A DNA stretch of 7,333 nt from JBBIUS01 sp037440105 (GCA_037440105.1 JBBIUS010000035.1:1-7333); one strand, 5' to 3'. Shown: positions 1 to 6,681, counted from the stretch's first letter. Numbers and translations: made by a program. The notes: generated from the sequence alone by a model not told the origin.

Positions 1-826
1 TATTAAAGTCGAAAGCATGCATTGGTTGTCCCAATTCCAGCATCACATAATTTGTGATATCCACAATATTATTTATTGCTCTTACACCAACACTCTCAAG
101 CCGCCACCTGAGCCACTCTGGCGAAGGGGCAATTTTTATATTATCAACTACTACACCCAAATATCGCGGACAAAGTTTTTTATCAAACACCTTAATCTCC
201 AATTTATGCGTCGGTTTCGCCGGTGTTTTAACTTTTTTTATTTTGTATCCTTTCAATTTCTGTCCAAGAAATGCTGCCACTTCGCGCGCCATACCATAAT
301 GGCCCCATAAATCTGGCCTATTTGTCAGGGATTTGTTGTCAACCTCATAAATAACATCTTGTATTGGTAAAACATCCATTAACTTCTGACCAACTCTAGT
401 TTCGGGCGGCAAAACCATAATACCAACGTGCATTGACCCCAAGCCAAGTTCATCTTCAGCGCAAATCATTCCCTCTGATAATATTCCCCGCACTTCACGT
501 TTTTCTAGTTTTAATCCATTTGCCAGCACGATGCCGGGCAGAGCCACAGCAACTTTCTGCCCAACCGCAACATTTGGCGCTCCGCAAACAATATTTAAAA
601 GTTTTCCGCCACCGATATTAACTTTGGTCACAGAAAGCCGATCAGCATTTGGATGTTTTTTTACTTCCAAAACCTCACCAACAATAATTTCGGCAAATCG
701 CTCCCCTCTCTTTTCTACTCCCTCAACCTCCACAGTAGCCATTGTCAATTTCAAACCTAACTTTTCTGGTATCAAAGTTTTCGGAATTGTTACAAAATCT
801 TTTAGCCAATTCAACGAGAGTTTCAT
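1..826 (-). CDS. pheT: Phenylalanine--tRNA ligase beta subunit, N-terminal 275 residues (cut by window edge)
   Basis: This encodes the beta chain of the alpha2-beta2 cytoplasmic enzyme that charges tRNA-Phe. It contributes tRNA binding and, through its B3/B4 domain, editing of mischarged Tyr. Translation from the ATG at 826 gives MKLSLNWLKDFV, the usual PheT N-terminus. An EMAP-type tRNA-binding domain follows at about residues 42-150, with VGEVLEVKKHPNADRLSV, IVCGAPNV and SEGMICAEDELGLG. The B3/B4 region begins near LTNRPDLWGHYGMAREVAA (168-186). The last visible stretch contains NNIVDITNYVMLELGQPMHA, a PheT hallmark. The frame is open to the window edge and about 500 further residues are expected beyond it. 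The start directly abuts an AT-rich repeat (827-848), and no Shine-Dalgarno site is visible. pheS lies upstream on the same strand but is separated by a pseudogene, whereas the two are usually adjacent. Confidence 0.97.
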   Translation of the reverse strand, partial: MKLSLNWLKDFVTIPKTLIPEKLGLKLTMATVEVEGVEKRGERFAEIIVGEVLEVKKHPNADRLSVTKVNIGGGKLLNIVCGAPNVAVGQKVAVALPGIVLANGLKLEKREVRGILSEGMICAEDELGLGSMHVGIMVLPPETRVGQKLMDVLPIQDVIYEVDNKSLTNRPDLWGHYGMAREVAAFLGQKLKGYKIKKVKTPAKPTHKLEIKVFDKKLCPRYLGVVVDNIKIAPSPEWLRWRLESVGVRAINNIVDITNYVMLELGQPMHAFDFN

Positions 827-848
827 AGTTTATAAAGTTTGTAAAGTT
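827..848. repeat. Left arm of inverted repeat flanking the four-helix-bundle pseudogene
   Basis: This AT-rich arm is built of roughly 9-base units (AGTTTATAA, AGTTTGTAA, AGTTATAA) and the pattern runs on to about 857. Its 22 bases match the reverse complement of 1219-1240 at 20 positions by hand alignment. It lies immediately against the pheT start codon (824-826), and it contains most of the stop codon of the broken gene (847-849). The function is unknown. It looks like the terminal repeat of a small cassette, although AT-rich low-complexity drift could produce part of the similarity. Confidence 0.7.
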
Positions 849-1216
849 ATAAAGTTTTCTCTTTCAAATAAGTAATAAATTTTGATAACAGCTTAGAAAT
901 TTCAACCGTAAAATTATAAGCCACATCAAATTCCTCTTTGGTAATATAGCCCTGGTCTAACGCAATATAAAGCTGCGAACGCAGCTTTCCACAAGACCCC
1001 TTTGCAATGAATAGAAACCTCGATAGCTCTGCGTTTGTTTATCTCTCAAAACCTTTCCGCGATATTCGACATGATGGAAATAACGGCTCTTCTTATCTGG
1101 TCGCCTAAACTATAATCACGACAAAATTTTTCTTTTCTGGTATATAAATAAATTATTTTACTTAATTCACGTGCTTTCTGCCATGATTGAATATCTTCAA
1201 ATTTTTCAATCCTCAT
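847..1216 (-). pseudogene. Four-helix-bundle protein (23S rRNA-intervening-sequence / S23 type), broken by a frameshift and a stop
   Basis: Translation from ATG 1216 reads MRIEKFEDIQSWQKARELSK, continues through LGDQIRRAVISIMSNIAE, and stops at TGA (1048-1046) after 56 residues. A +1 shift recovers the rest of the family pattern: GFER, stop, TNAELSRFLFIAKGSCGKLR, SQLYIALDQGYITKEEFDVA, ending at TAA 849-847. Two separate lesions are therefore visible. One is an extra base in the AAA at 1054-1056, where GAA-GGT (the E-G of NIAEGF) is expected. The other is TAA at 1041-1039, where this family often has Gln (CAA). The repaired length is about 122 residues, normal for the family. Members form small helical bundles; some are encoded in 23S rRNA insertions, and the Avd proteins of diversity-generating retroelements share the fold, but the general role is unclear. 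Two lesions argue against a single sequencing error. Confidence 0.88.
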
Positions 1217-1218
1217 AA

Positions 1219-1240
1219 AACTTTAAAAACTTTATAAACC
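1219..1240. repeat. Right arm of inverted repeat flanking the four-helix-bundle pseudogene
   Basis: This arm is the inverted partner of 827-848 (20 of 22 bases). On the minus strand the surrounding stretch 1216-1252 reads as about four 9-base units of the form AAGTTTTTA or AGGTTTATA. The arm ends two bases before the pseudogene start codon and nine bases after the pheS stop codon (1252-1250). Part of the same repeat pattern overlaps the pheS stop. No target-site duplication is obvious by eye. Confidence 0.7.
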
Positions 1241-1249
1241 TTAAAAACT

Positions 1250-2308
1250 TTAGAACTGTTGAAGAAATCTTAAATCACCACCACAAAATAATCTAACATC
1301 GTCAATGCCGTATTTTAACATCACAAGCCTCGTCAGACCAAAACCAAAAGCAAAACCGTTCCATTTTTCCGGATTAATCCCACCTACTCGTAAAACATTT
1401 GGATGAATCAACCCTGCCCCAAAAATTTCCAACCAGCCAGTTCTCTTGCAAACGCGGCAACCGGCACCTTTACACAAAAAACATGTTACTTCTCCATTAA
1501 CGCCCGGTTCCACAAAAGGAAAATATTTTGGCCTAAGCCGAACGCGCGTCTTTTTCCCATATAATTTTTGAGCAACTATCTCAAGTACTGCTTTCATATG
1601 CGCTAAAGAAATTTCTTTATCAATTATAAAACCCTCTAACTGATAAAAAGTATGTTCGTGGCGAGCATCTGTGGCCTCATTTCTAAAACATCTCCCTGGG
1701 ACAATGGCCCGCAGTGGTGCGCCATATTTTTCCATAGCCCGTACCTGCATGGACGACGTCTGCGTCCGCATCAATAATTCTGGACCTTTCTGCTTTATTC
1801 TTTCTGTATTTTTCTGCGTCTCAATATAAAAAGTATCTTGCATTTCGCGAGCTGGATGCCATGACGGAATATTCAAGGCTTCAAAATTATAATAATCAGA
1901 CTCCAGTTCTGGCCCATCTAAAACTATAAAACCCATTGAAATAAAAATATCTTCCAACTCATACTGCACTTGCGAAATTGGATGTAAATGGCCAAGCCAC
2001 CGCTTTGGTTTTGAAGCAGTGACGTCAATCCACTCTTTTTCTTCTATTTTTTCCACTTCTTTTTCACTTAATACTTTCCTCACTCTTCCAATCTCACTTG
2101 ATAACCGCTGCTTTACTTGATTCGCAAGATTTCCTGCCGCACCGCGCTCTTTCTCCGGCAATTCACCCACCGTTCTCAAAATTTTGGTCAGTTCACCTTT
2201 CCGACCGAGATACTTAATTTCCAAATTTTGCAGCTGGTCTAAATTTTTTACCACTTTAATTTCATTAAGTGCCCGATTTTTTAATTGTTCTAATTGTTCT
2301 TGCAACAT
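1250..2308 (-). CDS. pheS: Phenylalanine--tRNA ligase alpha subunit
   Basis: This is the catalytic class II aminoacyl-tRNA synthetase subunit that activates Phe and attaches it to tRNA-Phe in the cytoplasm, as a heterotetramer with PheT. The 352-residue length is typical. An N-terminal coiled-coil arm spans about residues 1-90. The core follows with GHLHPISQ (106-113), MQDTFYI (156-162) and LLMRTQTSSMQVR (178-190). Motif 2 is GRCFRNEATDARHEHTFYQL (205-224), and motif 3 is GFAFGFGLTRLVMLKYGIDD (318-337). An added four-cysteine element, CFLCKGAGCRVC (C276, C279, C284, C287), sits between YFPFVEPG and GWLEIFGAGLIHPNVLR and looks like a zinc knuckle. The ATG start at 2308 has no Shine-Dalgarno site and is preceded by an AT-rich repeat. 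The stop codon lies inside the repeat pattern that flanks the downstream pseudogene. Identity is secure. Confidence 0.98.
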   Translation of the reverse strand: MLQEQLEQLKNRALNEIKVVKNLDQLQNLEIKYLGRKGELTKILRTVGELPEKERGAAGNLANQVKQRLSSEIGRVRKVLSEKEVEKIEEKEWIDVTASKPKRWLGHLHPISQVQYELEDIFISMGFIVLDGPELESDYYNFEALNIPSWHPAREMQDTFYIETQKNTERIKQKGPELLMRTQTSSMQVRAMEKYGAPLRAIVPGRCFRNEATDARHEHTFYQLEGFIIDKEISLAHMKAVLEIVAQKLYGKKTRVRLRPKYFPFVEPGVNGEVTCFLCKGAGCRVCKRTGWLEIFGAGLIHPNVLRVGGINPEKWNGFAFGFGLTRLVMLKYGIDDVRLFCGGDLRFLQQF

Positions 2309-2320
2309 GTTAAATCAATA

Positions 2321-2370
2321 AATTTTGAATTTTTAATTTTAATTTTGACTTTTGCATTTTGAATTTTGAA
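2321..2370. repeat. AT-rich low-complexity repeat in the rseP-pheS gap
   Basis: About 50 bases contain only seven G or C. They are built from recurring words, ATTTTGAATTTT, AATTTTGACTTT and GCATTTTGAATTTTGAA, spaced about 7-10 bases apart. They fill the gap from the rseP stop codon to just before the pheS start. No ribosome-binding site, hairpin or U-tract terminator is visible. My impression, not checked, is that such words are common in intergenic DNA of Patescibacteria assemblies. Confidence 0.6.
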
Positions 2371-3480
2371 TTATTTCATGATTTTTTCCCACAGTCCTAC
2401 AAATTTATCTCCCCATCTCACAATATCCCGATAAGTTACCAACAAAACTAAAACCATGAGCAAGGCAAAGCCAATATTATGAATTAAATTCTCAATTTTT
2501 TGACTCACTGGTCTGCCACGAATCTTTTCAATTGCTAAAAAAACAATCCTCCCCCCATCTAAAGCCGGAAAAGGAATAAAATTAATGACTGCTAAATTTA
2601 TAGAAAGCAAAGCAGTAAACTGCAAAAGATAAATGAAACCCATTCTTGCCACCTGGCCTGTTAGAACAGCAATACCAACCGGACCGGATAAATCTACTGC
2701 CACTTTCTGCGTAATAATTAAATTTTTAATTAACTCGTAAAAAGCAAGCAAAATCTCACGCGTGTAAAATGCTGTGCTTTCTAACCCTTTCCACAATGCA
2801 AAATACCAAGGATAAGAAACAATGCCTGACTTTAAAAGTCCAACACCTATCCCGCCTTTACCTGTTTCAGCAAGAACAGTTGGCGTAATTTCTTTTTCTA
2901 ACAATTGGCCGTCTCTTTCAATAGTAAATTTTACCGACATGCCAATTTTTTGATTTGTATAATTCTGCAATTCTTCAATCTTATCAAATCTTTGCTCATC
3001 AACACTAACTATCGCGTCTCCAGTTCGCAGCTCAGCTTTTTTTGCCGGCGTATTATCCAAAATTTGAACGATTTGAATTTTAATATCGCGTACTTTTGCA
3101 AAATGGTTTTCCCCATCAACTACCTGCGGCAGACCAACCATAAAACCAAAAGACAAAAGTACAGCAGCCAAAACAAAATTCATTAGAACGCCGCTTGCTA
3201 AAATCATGGCTCGCTGCCAAATTTTTTTATGAGCGAAACTATCCGGATCTTCTTTGTTTTCCCCTGTTTCACCTTTAATTTTAACAAAGCCGCCCAGAGG
3301 AATCCAATTGATTGAATAAATTGTTTCGCCTCTTCTTATGCCAAAAATTCTCGGCGGAAAACCAAAACCGAATTCTTCAACTTTTACACCATTTTTTCGG
3401 GCAACAATAAAATGACCAAATTCGTGGACAAAAACAAGAAGACCGAGGATGAAAATGAAAACTATAAGAGTAACAAACAT
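2371..3480 (-). CDS. rseP: RIP metalloprotease RseP (site-2 protease, M50B family)
   Basis: This is an intramembrane zinc metalloprotease of the S2P/RseP group. Members cut single-pass membrane proteins such as anti-sigma factors or signal-peptide remnants after a first cleavage. The 369-residue protein opens with a membrane helix carrying HEFGH (residues 19-23), the HExxH zinc site. The usual GFGFPPRIFGIR (38-49) and INWIPLGGFVKIKGE (57-71) follow. A second membrane helix spans about 91-115. A single PDZ domain covers about 130-203, with PAKKAELRTGDAIVSVD. A late stretch has SGPVGIAVL (265-273), and the third zinc-ligand motif NFIPFPALDGGR (300-311) is in place with Asp308. A last helix lies at 336-349. 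All catalytic residues are present, so it is probably active. Its substrate cannot be told from this window. The start at 3480 has no Shine-Dalgarno site. Confidence 0.97.
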   Translation of the reverse strand: MFVTLIVFIFILGLLVFVHEFGHFIVARKNGVKVEEFGFGFPPRIFGIRRGETIYSINWIPLGGFVKIKGETGENKEDPDSFAHKKIWQRAMILASGVLMNFVLAAVLLSFGFMVGLPQVVDGENHFAKVRDIKIQIVQILDNTPAKKAELRTGDAIVSVDEQRFDKIEELQNYTNQKIGMSVKFTIERDGQLLEKEITPTVLAETGKGGIGVGLLKSGIVSYPWYFALWKGLESTAFYTREILLAFYELIKNLIITQKVAVDLSGPVGIAVLTGQVARMGFIYLLQFTALLSINLAVINFIPFPALDGGRIVFLAIEKIRGRPVSQKIENLIHNIGFALLMVLVLLVTYRDIVRWGDKFVGLWEKIMK

Positions 3481-3500
3481 GGTATTTTTATTTTAAAACC

Positions 3501-3563
3501 AAGAATTATGAATCATGGTCTTGAAAATTTCCCTGATTCCTAATTCCTGATTCAAAAACCATG
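3501..3563. repeat. Repeat-rich dyad in the murI-rseP gap
   Basis: CATGGT (3514-3519) plus TTGAA (3521-3525) pair with TTCAA (3551-3555) plus ACCATG (3558-3563), giving an 11-pair stem with a small internal loop. The 25-base loop and left flank carry recurring words such as GATTCC, TAATTCC, TGATTC and GAATTATGAATCATG. No U-tract follows on the transcribed minus strand, so it is not a convincing terminator. It may be a non-coding interspersed repeat or an mRNA processing site. Confidence 0.45.
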
Positions 3564-3566
3564 CTA

Positions 3567-4352
3567 TTATACTGTTGCTTTTCCTAATTTAATCTCTCGA
3601 CCAAGTAGTTTTTTCGCAATCACCGGCAACTGAGGAGTCAAATCAGAAACATAAAATTTGTGCTCAGCCCCTTTCTTCAAATTATTCGCTATTTCACTCT
3701 CATTTTTCAAAAATCTTTTTAACTCGTCTACTACTTCCTCCGCCGAATCAACTAATTTTACCCGCCTGCCGATGCGCGACTCAATAATGTGCTTTAAGGC
3801 AGGATAGTGAGTGCAGCCCAAAATTAAAGTGTCAACTTGTTTATTTTTTAACGGCTGAAGATATTTCTTAACAATTTTTTTGGTTTCAGGTTTGTCTAGC
3901 CAACACTCCTCAACCAGCGGCACCAAAAGCGGACAAGGTTCAGCAAAAACCTGAATTTCTGGATTAGCCTTATGGATTAATTCCTGATAAACACTGCTGC
4001 CAATCGTTGCTCTTGTCCCGATTACTCCCACTTTTTTATTTTTGGTTACAACTACAGCTTTCCTTACCGCTGGCATTATAACCTCAAACACTGGTACGCT
4101 CAACTCTTTCCTCAAAATATCTGAGGCAACTGCTGAAGCAGTGTTGCAAGCAATGACAATAATTTTCGCGCCCTTGTCCAACAAAAATTTTGCGTCTTCA
4201 CGAGCATATTTTATGATTGTTTCCCTGCTTTTAGTCCCGTACGGTGTTCTAGCCGTGTCACCAAAATATATAATTTGATAATCTGGCAACTTTTTAAAAA
4301 TCTCATGCACTACTGTTAAACCGCCAACACCAGAATCAAAGATACCAATCAT
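3567..4352 (-). CDS. murI: Glutamate racemase
   Basis: This cytoplasmic, cofactor-independent racemase converts L-glutamate to the D-glutamate used by MurD in peptidoglycan precursor synthesis. The 261-residue protein is full length for the family. It begins MIGIFDSGVGGLTV and has GDTARTPYGTKS (31-42). The first catalytic cysteine is in ACNTASAVA (Cys69). The second is in LGCTHYPALK (Cys180), followed by the usual VDSAEEV (201-207). ATG 4352 is chosen because the family normally starts almost directly with this IGIFDSGVGG strand. No Shine-Dalgarno site precedes it. The gene sits between a sugar-phosphate mutase and rseP, consistent with an envelope-biogenesis operon, and implies that the organism makes peptidoglycan. 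Confidence 0.98.
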   Translation of the reverse strand: MIGIFDSGVGGLTVVHEIFKKLPDYQIIYFGDTARTPYGTKSRETIIKYAREDAKFLLDKGAKIIVIACNTASAVASDILRKELSVPVFEVIMPAVRKAVVVTKNKKVGVIGTRATIGSSVYQELIHKANPEIQVFAEPCPLLVPLVEECWLDKPETKKIVKKYLQPLKNKQVDTLILGCTHYPALKHIIESRIGRRVKLVDSAEEVVDELKRFLKNESEIANNLKKGAEHKFYVSDLTPQLPVIAKKLLGREIKLGKATV

Positions 4353-4387
4353 ATTTTTAAAAGATTTCGCTAATGGTCACTAACGCG

Positions 4388-4434
4388 CCCCTCGAATAAC
4401 GCTAATATTCGTGTTATTAGTGGGGCTCTAGCCC
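4388..4434. repeat. Hairpin-forming repeat element in the manB-murI gap
   Basis: Two dyads lie side by side in this 89-base gap. The larger pairs CCCC-TCG-AATAACGC (4388-4402) with GTGTTATT-AGT-GGGG (4411-4425) around an 8-base loop, with one G-T pair and two mismatches. The smaller, GGGCT-CT-AGCCC (4423-4434), shares bases with it. The flank 4362-4387 repeats related words (TTCGCTAATGGTCACTAACG). On the transcribed minus strand the hairpin is followed by GC-rich sequence rather than U's, so an intrinsic terminator is unlikely. It looks like an interspersed non-coding repeat placed between two co-oriented genes. Confidence 0.5.
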
Positions 4435-4441
4435 ATTTGTG

Positions 4442-5791
4442 TTATTCTTCCCGAATTATTTCCATCAACTCCATCTTTTTCTCTTCCATCAACTCCTTTG
4501 TCTTTGCCTCTAGGTTCAGTCTTAGAAGCGGTTCAGTGTTTGACGGCCTAACATTAAACCACCAATCGTCAAATTCCAACCGGATCCCGTCCAAATGTGA
4601 CACATCTTTAGCCATCCCAGTATATCTTTTCTCTAATTCTTTCATTTTACCCATTTTGTCCTCAACTTCAAAATTTATTTCGCCTGAATGATAATAGCGC
4701 AAAAGCGGCATCACAACCTCAGAAAACGGCCTATTTTCTTTGCTTACAATTTCTAAAATTTTAAGCATTGTCAAATCGCCTGATTCAACATTATAAAAAT
4801 TCTTGTAATAAAAATGCGATGAAAATTCTCCAGCAAAAAGAGCCGCCTCCTCGCGCATTTGTTTTTTTATTAAAGCATGCCCAACCCGACACATCTTTGC
4901 CATGCCGCCCATTTTTTCTACCTCTTCTCGCACCGCCCAACTTGACCGAACATCGTAAAAAACTAATGCTTTGGGGCTTTCTCCAACTAATTCTTTGGCG
5001 ACAAGAGCAGCAATCATATCTCCGCGCACCGTATTTCCCTTTTCATCAACAAAACCGACCCGATCGGCGTCACCGTCAAAAGCAACACCTAAATCTGCTT
5101 TTTCCTCTAAAACCTTTTTCTTCAAATCTTTTAATGTTTCTTCTTTTAGTGGATTAGCCTCGTGATTTGGAAAATTTCCATCCAATTCAAAATAAAGCGG
5201 GACTAACTTGCATGGTAATTTCTCAAAAATTTCCAGCAGCGGCACAGCACCACAAGCATTGCCAGTGTCTACTACCACTTTAAGCGGCTTTATTTCGTCA
5301 ACATTGACTAAACTAAAAATTTTTTCAACATAATTCTTTAAAATTTCTTTTTTTTCTATTTTTCCTTTCTTCTCCTCTCCAAAATTTCCCTCCATAACTA
5401 ATTTTTTAATTTCTGCCATACCCGTTTCTCCGCCAATTGGCAGGGCATTGCCATAACACAGCTTAAATCCGTTATATTCTTTTGGATTGTGAGAAGCAGT
5501 AATCATTATGCCAGCCTCGTGTTCTTTATATTCCGCCACTGCAAAATTAAACATAGGCGTAGAAACTACGCCAACATCGATCGCTTCTCCGCCTTGATCT
5601 AAAATACCGCGCGAAACCTCATTAAACAGAGACGGCGAAGAAAGTCGCACGTCGCGGCCAACAACTACGGTTTTTGCCCCAGTGAAAACCACCAAAGCTC
5701 TGCCTAATCGATAAGCAATTCCCTCGTTTAAATCTTGCGGATAAATCCCGCGAATATCATAGGCTTTAAAAATTGATGGGTTAATCTGCAT
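4442..5791 (-). CDS. manB: Phosphomannomutase/phosphoglucomutase (alpha-D-phosphohexomutase family)
   Basis: This cytoplasmic enzyme interconverts hexose 6-phosphate and 1-phosphate, feeding nucleotide-sugar synthesis for glycans. The 449-residue length is standard. Motifs occur in the usual four-domain order. FKAYDIRGIYP is at the N-terminus. The phosphoserine loop is TASHNPKEYNGFK (Ser100), and the metal-binding loop is DGDADR (239-244). The sugar-specificity loop is GEFSSHFYYKNF (321-332), of the ManB type rather than the GlmM type. The phosphate-binding loop is RPSNTEP (415-421). The start is set at ATG 5791, giving MQINPSIFKAYDIRG. An in-frame TTG at 5809 would add only six residues and has no supporting ribosome-binding site. 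The gap from the upstream stop codon is 30 bases, which suggests cotranscription. Mannose versus glucose preference cannot be decided from sequence, so the symbol is tentative. Confidence 0.93.
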   Translation of the reverse strand: MQINPSIFKAYDIRGIYPQDLNEGIAYRLGRALVVFTGAKTVVVGRDVRLSSPSLFNEVSRGILDQGGEAIDVGVVSTPMFNFAVAEYKEHEAGIMITASHNPKEYNGFKLCYGNALPIGGETGMAEIKKLVMEGNFGEEKKGKIEKKEILKNYVEKIFSLVNVDEIKPLKVVVDTGNACGAVPLLEIFEKLPCKLVPLYFELDGNFPNHEANPLKEETLKDLKKKVLEEKADLGVAFDGDADRVGFVDEKGNTVRGDMIAALVAKELVGESPKALVFYDVRSSWAVREEVEKMGGMAKMCRVGHALIKKQMREEAALFAGEFSSHFYYKNFYNVESGDLTMLKILEIVSKENRPFSEVVMPLLRYYHSGEINFEVEDKMGKMKELEKRYTGMAKDVSHLDGIRLEFDDWWFNVRPSNTEPLLRLNLEAKTKELMEEKKMELMEIIREE

Positions 5792-5821
5792 AGTATAAAA
5801 ATAGTACAAAACAAAAATTGG

Positions 5822-6613
5822 TTATCCCAAACCAAACAAAAATAAAATAATCTCTAAAATAATTAAAACAACAATTGTAAATTCCAAACCGGCCATTCGA
5901 TTAGTGCTAATGATATCAAAAGCATTTTTAATGTTGCTCTGCAATAAATTAAGTTTTTCTGACAAAATTTCCACTCGCTCTGGCAATTCAAAATTGTCTG
6001 CTAACTGATGATAAAGAAATTCTAAATCTGCTCTTTCCCATGTTAGCGCTGGTTTATCTAAAACTCCTAAATTCGTCACAAGTTCTTGCTGAAGAATCAT
6101 TATCTGATTTGCGTTTTTGGTTAAAAAAGATGTTCTAAAAAGCATCTTTCGTTTACTTAACCTGATAATTTCGTTCGAAAGTTGATCTAAAAGTGGGTCT
6201 ACTCTTTTTTCATAAGATTCTAATCCAACAGATTGGCAAAGAAGCATGCTGCTAATCAATAAAAATTTTTCATCAACAAGGGGCAAAATTACCTTGTCAA
6301 AAATAACACGGATTTTTTGCGCTGGATCAATAATAACCTTAATTTCTTCATAATTATTAATCTTTTCTATCGGTTTTCTCAAAAAAGGCCGAACAAGCAA
6401 CAACGCTTTTTCTTCCAACTGCAAAGAAGCATTAGTTAAGGCAATAACCCCATAACGAGTTAAAATTAAATATTGGCCTCTTTTCCGGCTCAAAGCCAAC
6501 ATGGGAGGATCGCTCCAGATTACTGGATAATGTTTTCCTAAACCAGCCAAAACACCCCGGCAATCTATTGCCTGACTAACCTCAAAGGCTTTAATTTTAA
6601 AACGAGAAATCAT
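5822..6613 (-). CDS. RMD1/DUF155-family protein with a C-terminal membrane anchor
   Basis: This 263-residue protein resembles the DUF155 family (yeast Rmd1/Sif2, mitochondrial RMND1, and many uncharacterised bacterial members). What can be seen: a short strand-rich part with QYLILTRYGVIALTNAS (47-63), matching the family's central YGV segment. A long helical region follows with TWERADLEFLYHQLADNFEL (191-210) and PERVEILSEKLNLL (211-224). It ends with an Arg-x3-Leu-Glu segment and one hydrophobic helix, LEFTIVVLIILEIILFLFGLG (243-263), so the bulk probably faces the cytoplasm. The family usually has LEW where this has LEF. No catalytic motif is known to me and the bacterial role is unassigned. 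It is the first gene of the minus-strand cluster and diverges from lemA. ATG 6613 is used; no Shine-Dalgarno site is seen. Confidence 0.82.
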   Translation of the reverse strand: MISRFKIKAFEVSQAIDCRGVLAGLGKHYPVIWSDPPMLALSRKRGQYLILTRYGVIALTNASLQLEEKALLLVRPFLRKPIEKINNYEEIKVIIDPAQKIRVIFDKVILPLVDEKFLLISSMLLCQSVGLESYEKRVDPLLDQLSNEIIRLSKRKMLFRTSFLTKNANQIMILQQELVTNLGVLDKPALTWERADLEFLYHQLADNFELPERVEILSEKLNLLQSNIKNAFDIISTNRMAGLEFTIVVLIILEIILFLFGLG

Positions 6614-6638
6614 AAAAATAGGACGTTAGATGATAACA

Positions 6639-6644
6639 ATTATA
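6639..6644 (-). promoter_or_regulatory. Candidate -10 box for the minus-strand operon
   Basis: A perfect TATAAT reads on the minus strand 25 bases ahead of the first gene's start codon. It predicts transcription from about 6632 and a leader of about 20 bases. The -35 position (around 6662-6667) holds TTAAGG, a poor match, so this rests on one hexamer in AT-rich DNA. It lies on the operon side of the REP-like palindrome. Confidence 0.4.
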
Positions 6645-6681
6645 TTCTTGATAGTCACAACCCTTAATTCACGCAATGAAA

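Noticed and set aside
17..875. Plus-strand open frames across the first 900 bases
   Set aside because: They are antisense shadows of pheT and show no recognisable protein features or start signals.
969..988. Perfect palindrome AAAGCTGCG-AA-CGCAGCTTT
   Set aside because: It lies inside the four-helix-bundle pseudogene and encodes the family's expected LRSQL segment. It is most likely a coincidence of coding sequence plus one change (GAG to AAG), not a terminator or REP.
1046..1048. UGA recoding (as in UGA-glycine lineages) rescuing the four-helix-bundle gene
   Set aside because: Reading through TGA in the same frame gives EINKRRAIEV, which does not match the family; homology resumes only after a frame change. 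Other genes in the window fit the standard code.
4388..4425. Intrinsic terminator splitting the operon between manB and murI
   Set aside because: On the minus strand the stem is followed by GCGCGTTAGTGACC rather than a U-tract, and the minus-strand version of the stem loses its G-T pair.
5792..5809. TTG at 5809 as an upstream start for the hexose-phosphate mutase
   Set aside because: The added residues YYFYT do not belong to the family, and the ATG at 5791 places the conserved FKAYDIRG at its normal distance from the N-terminus.
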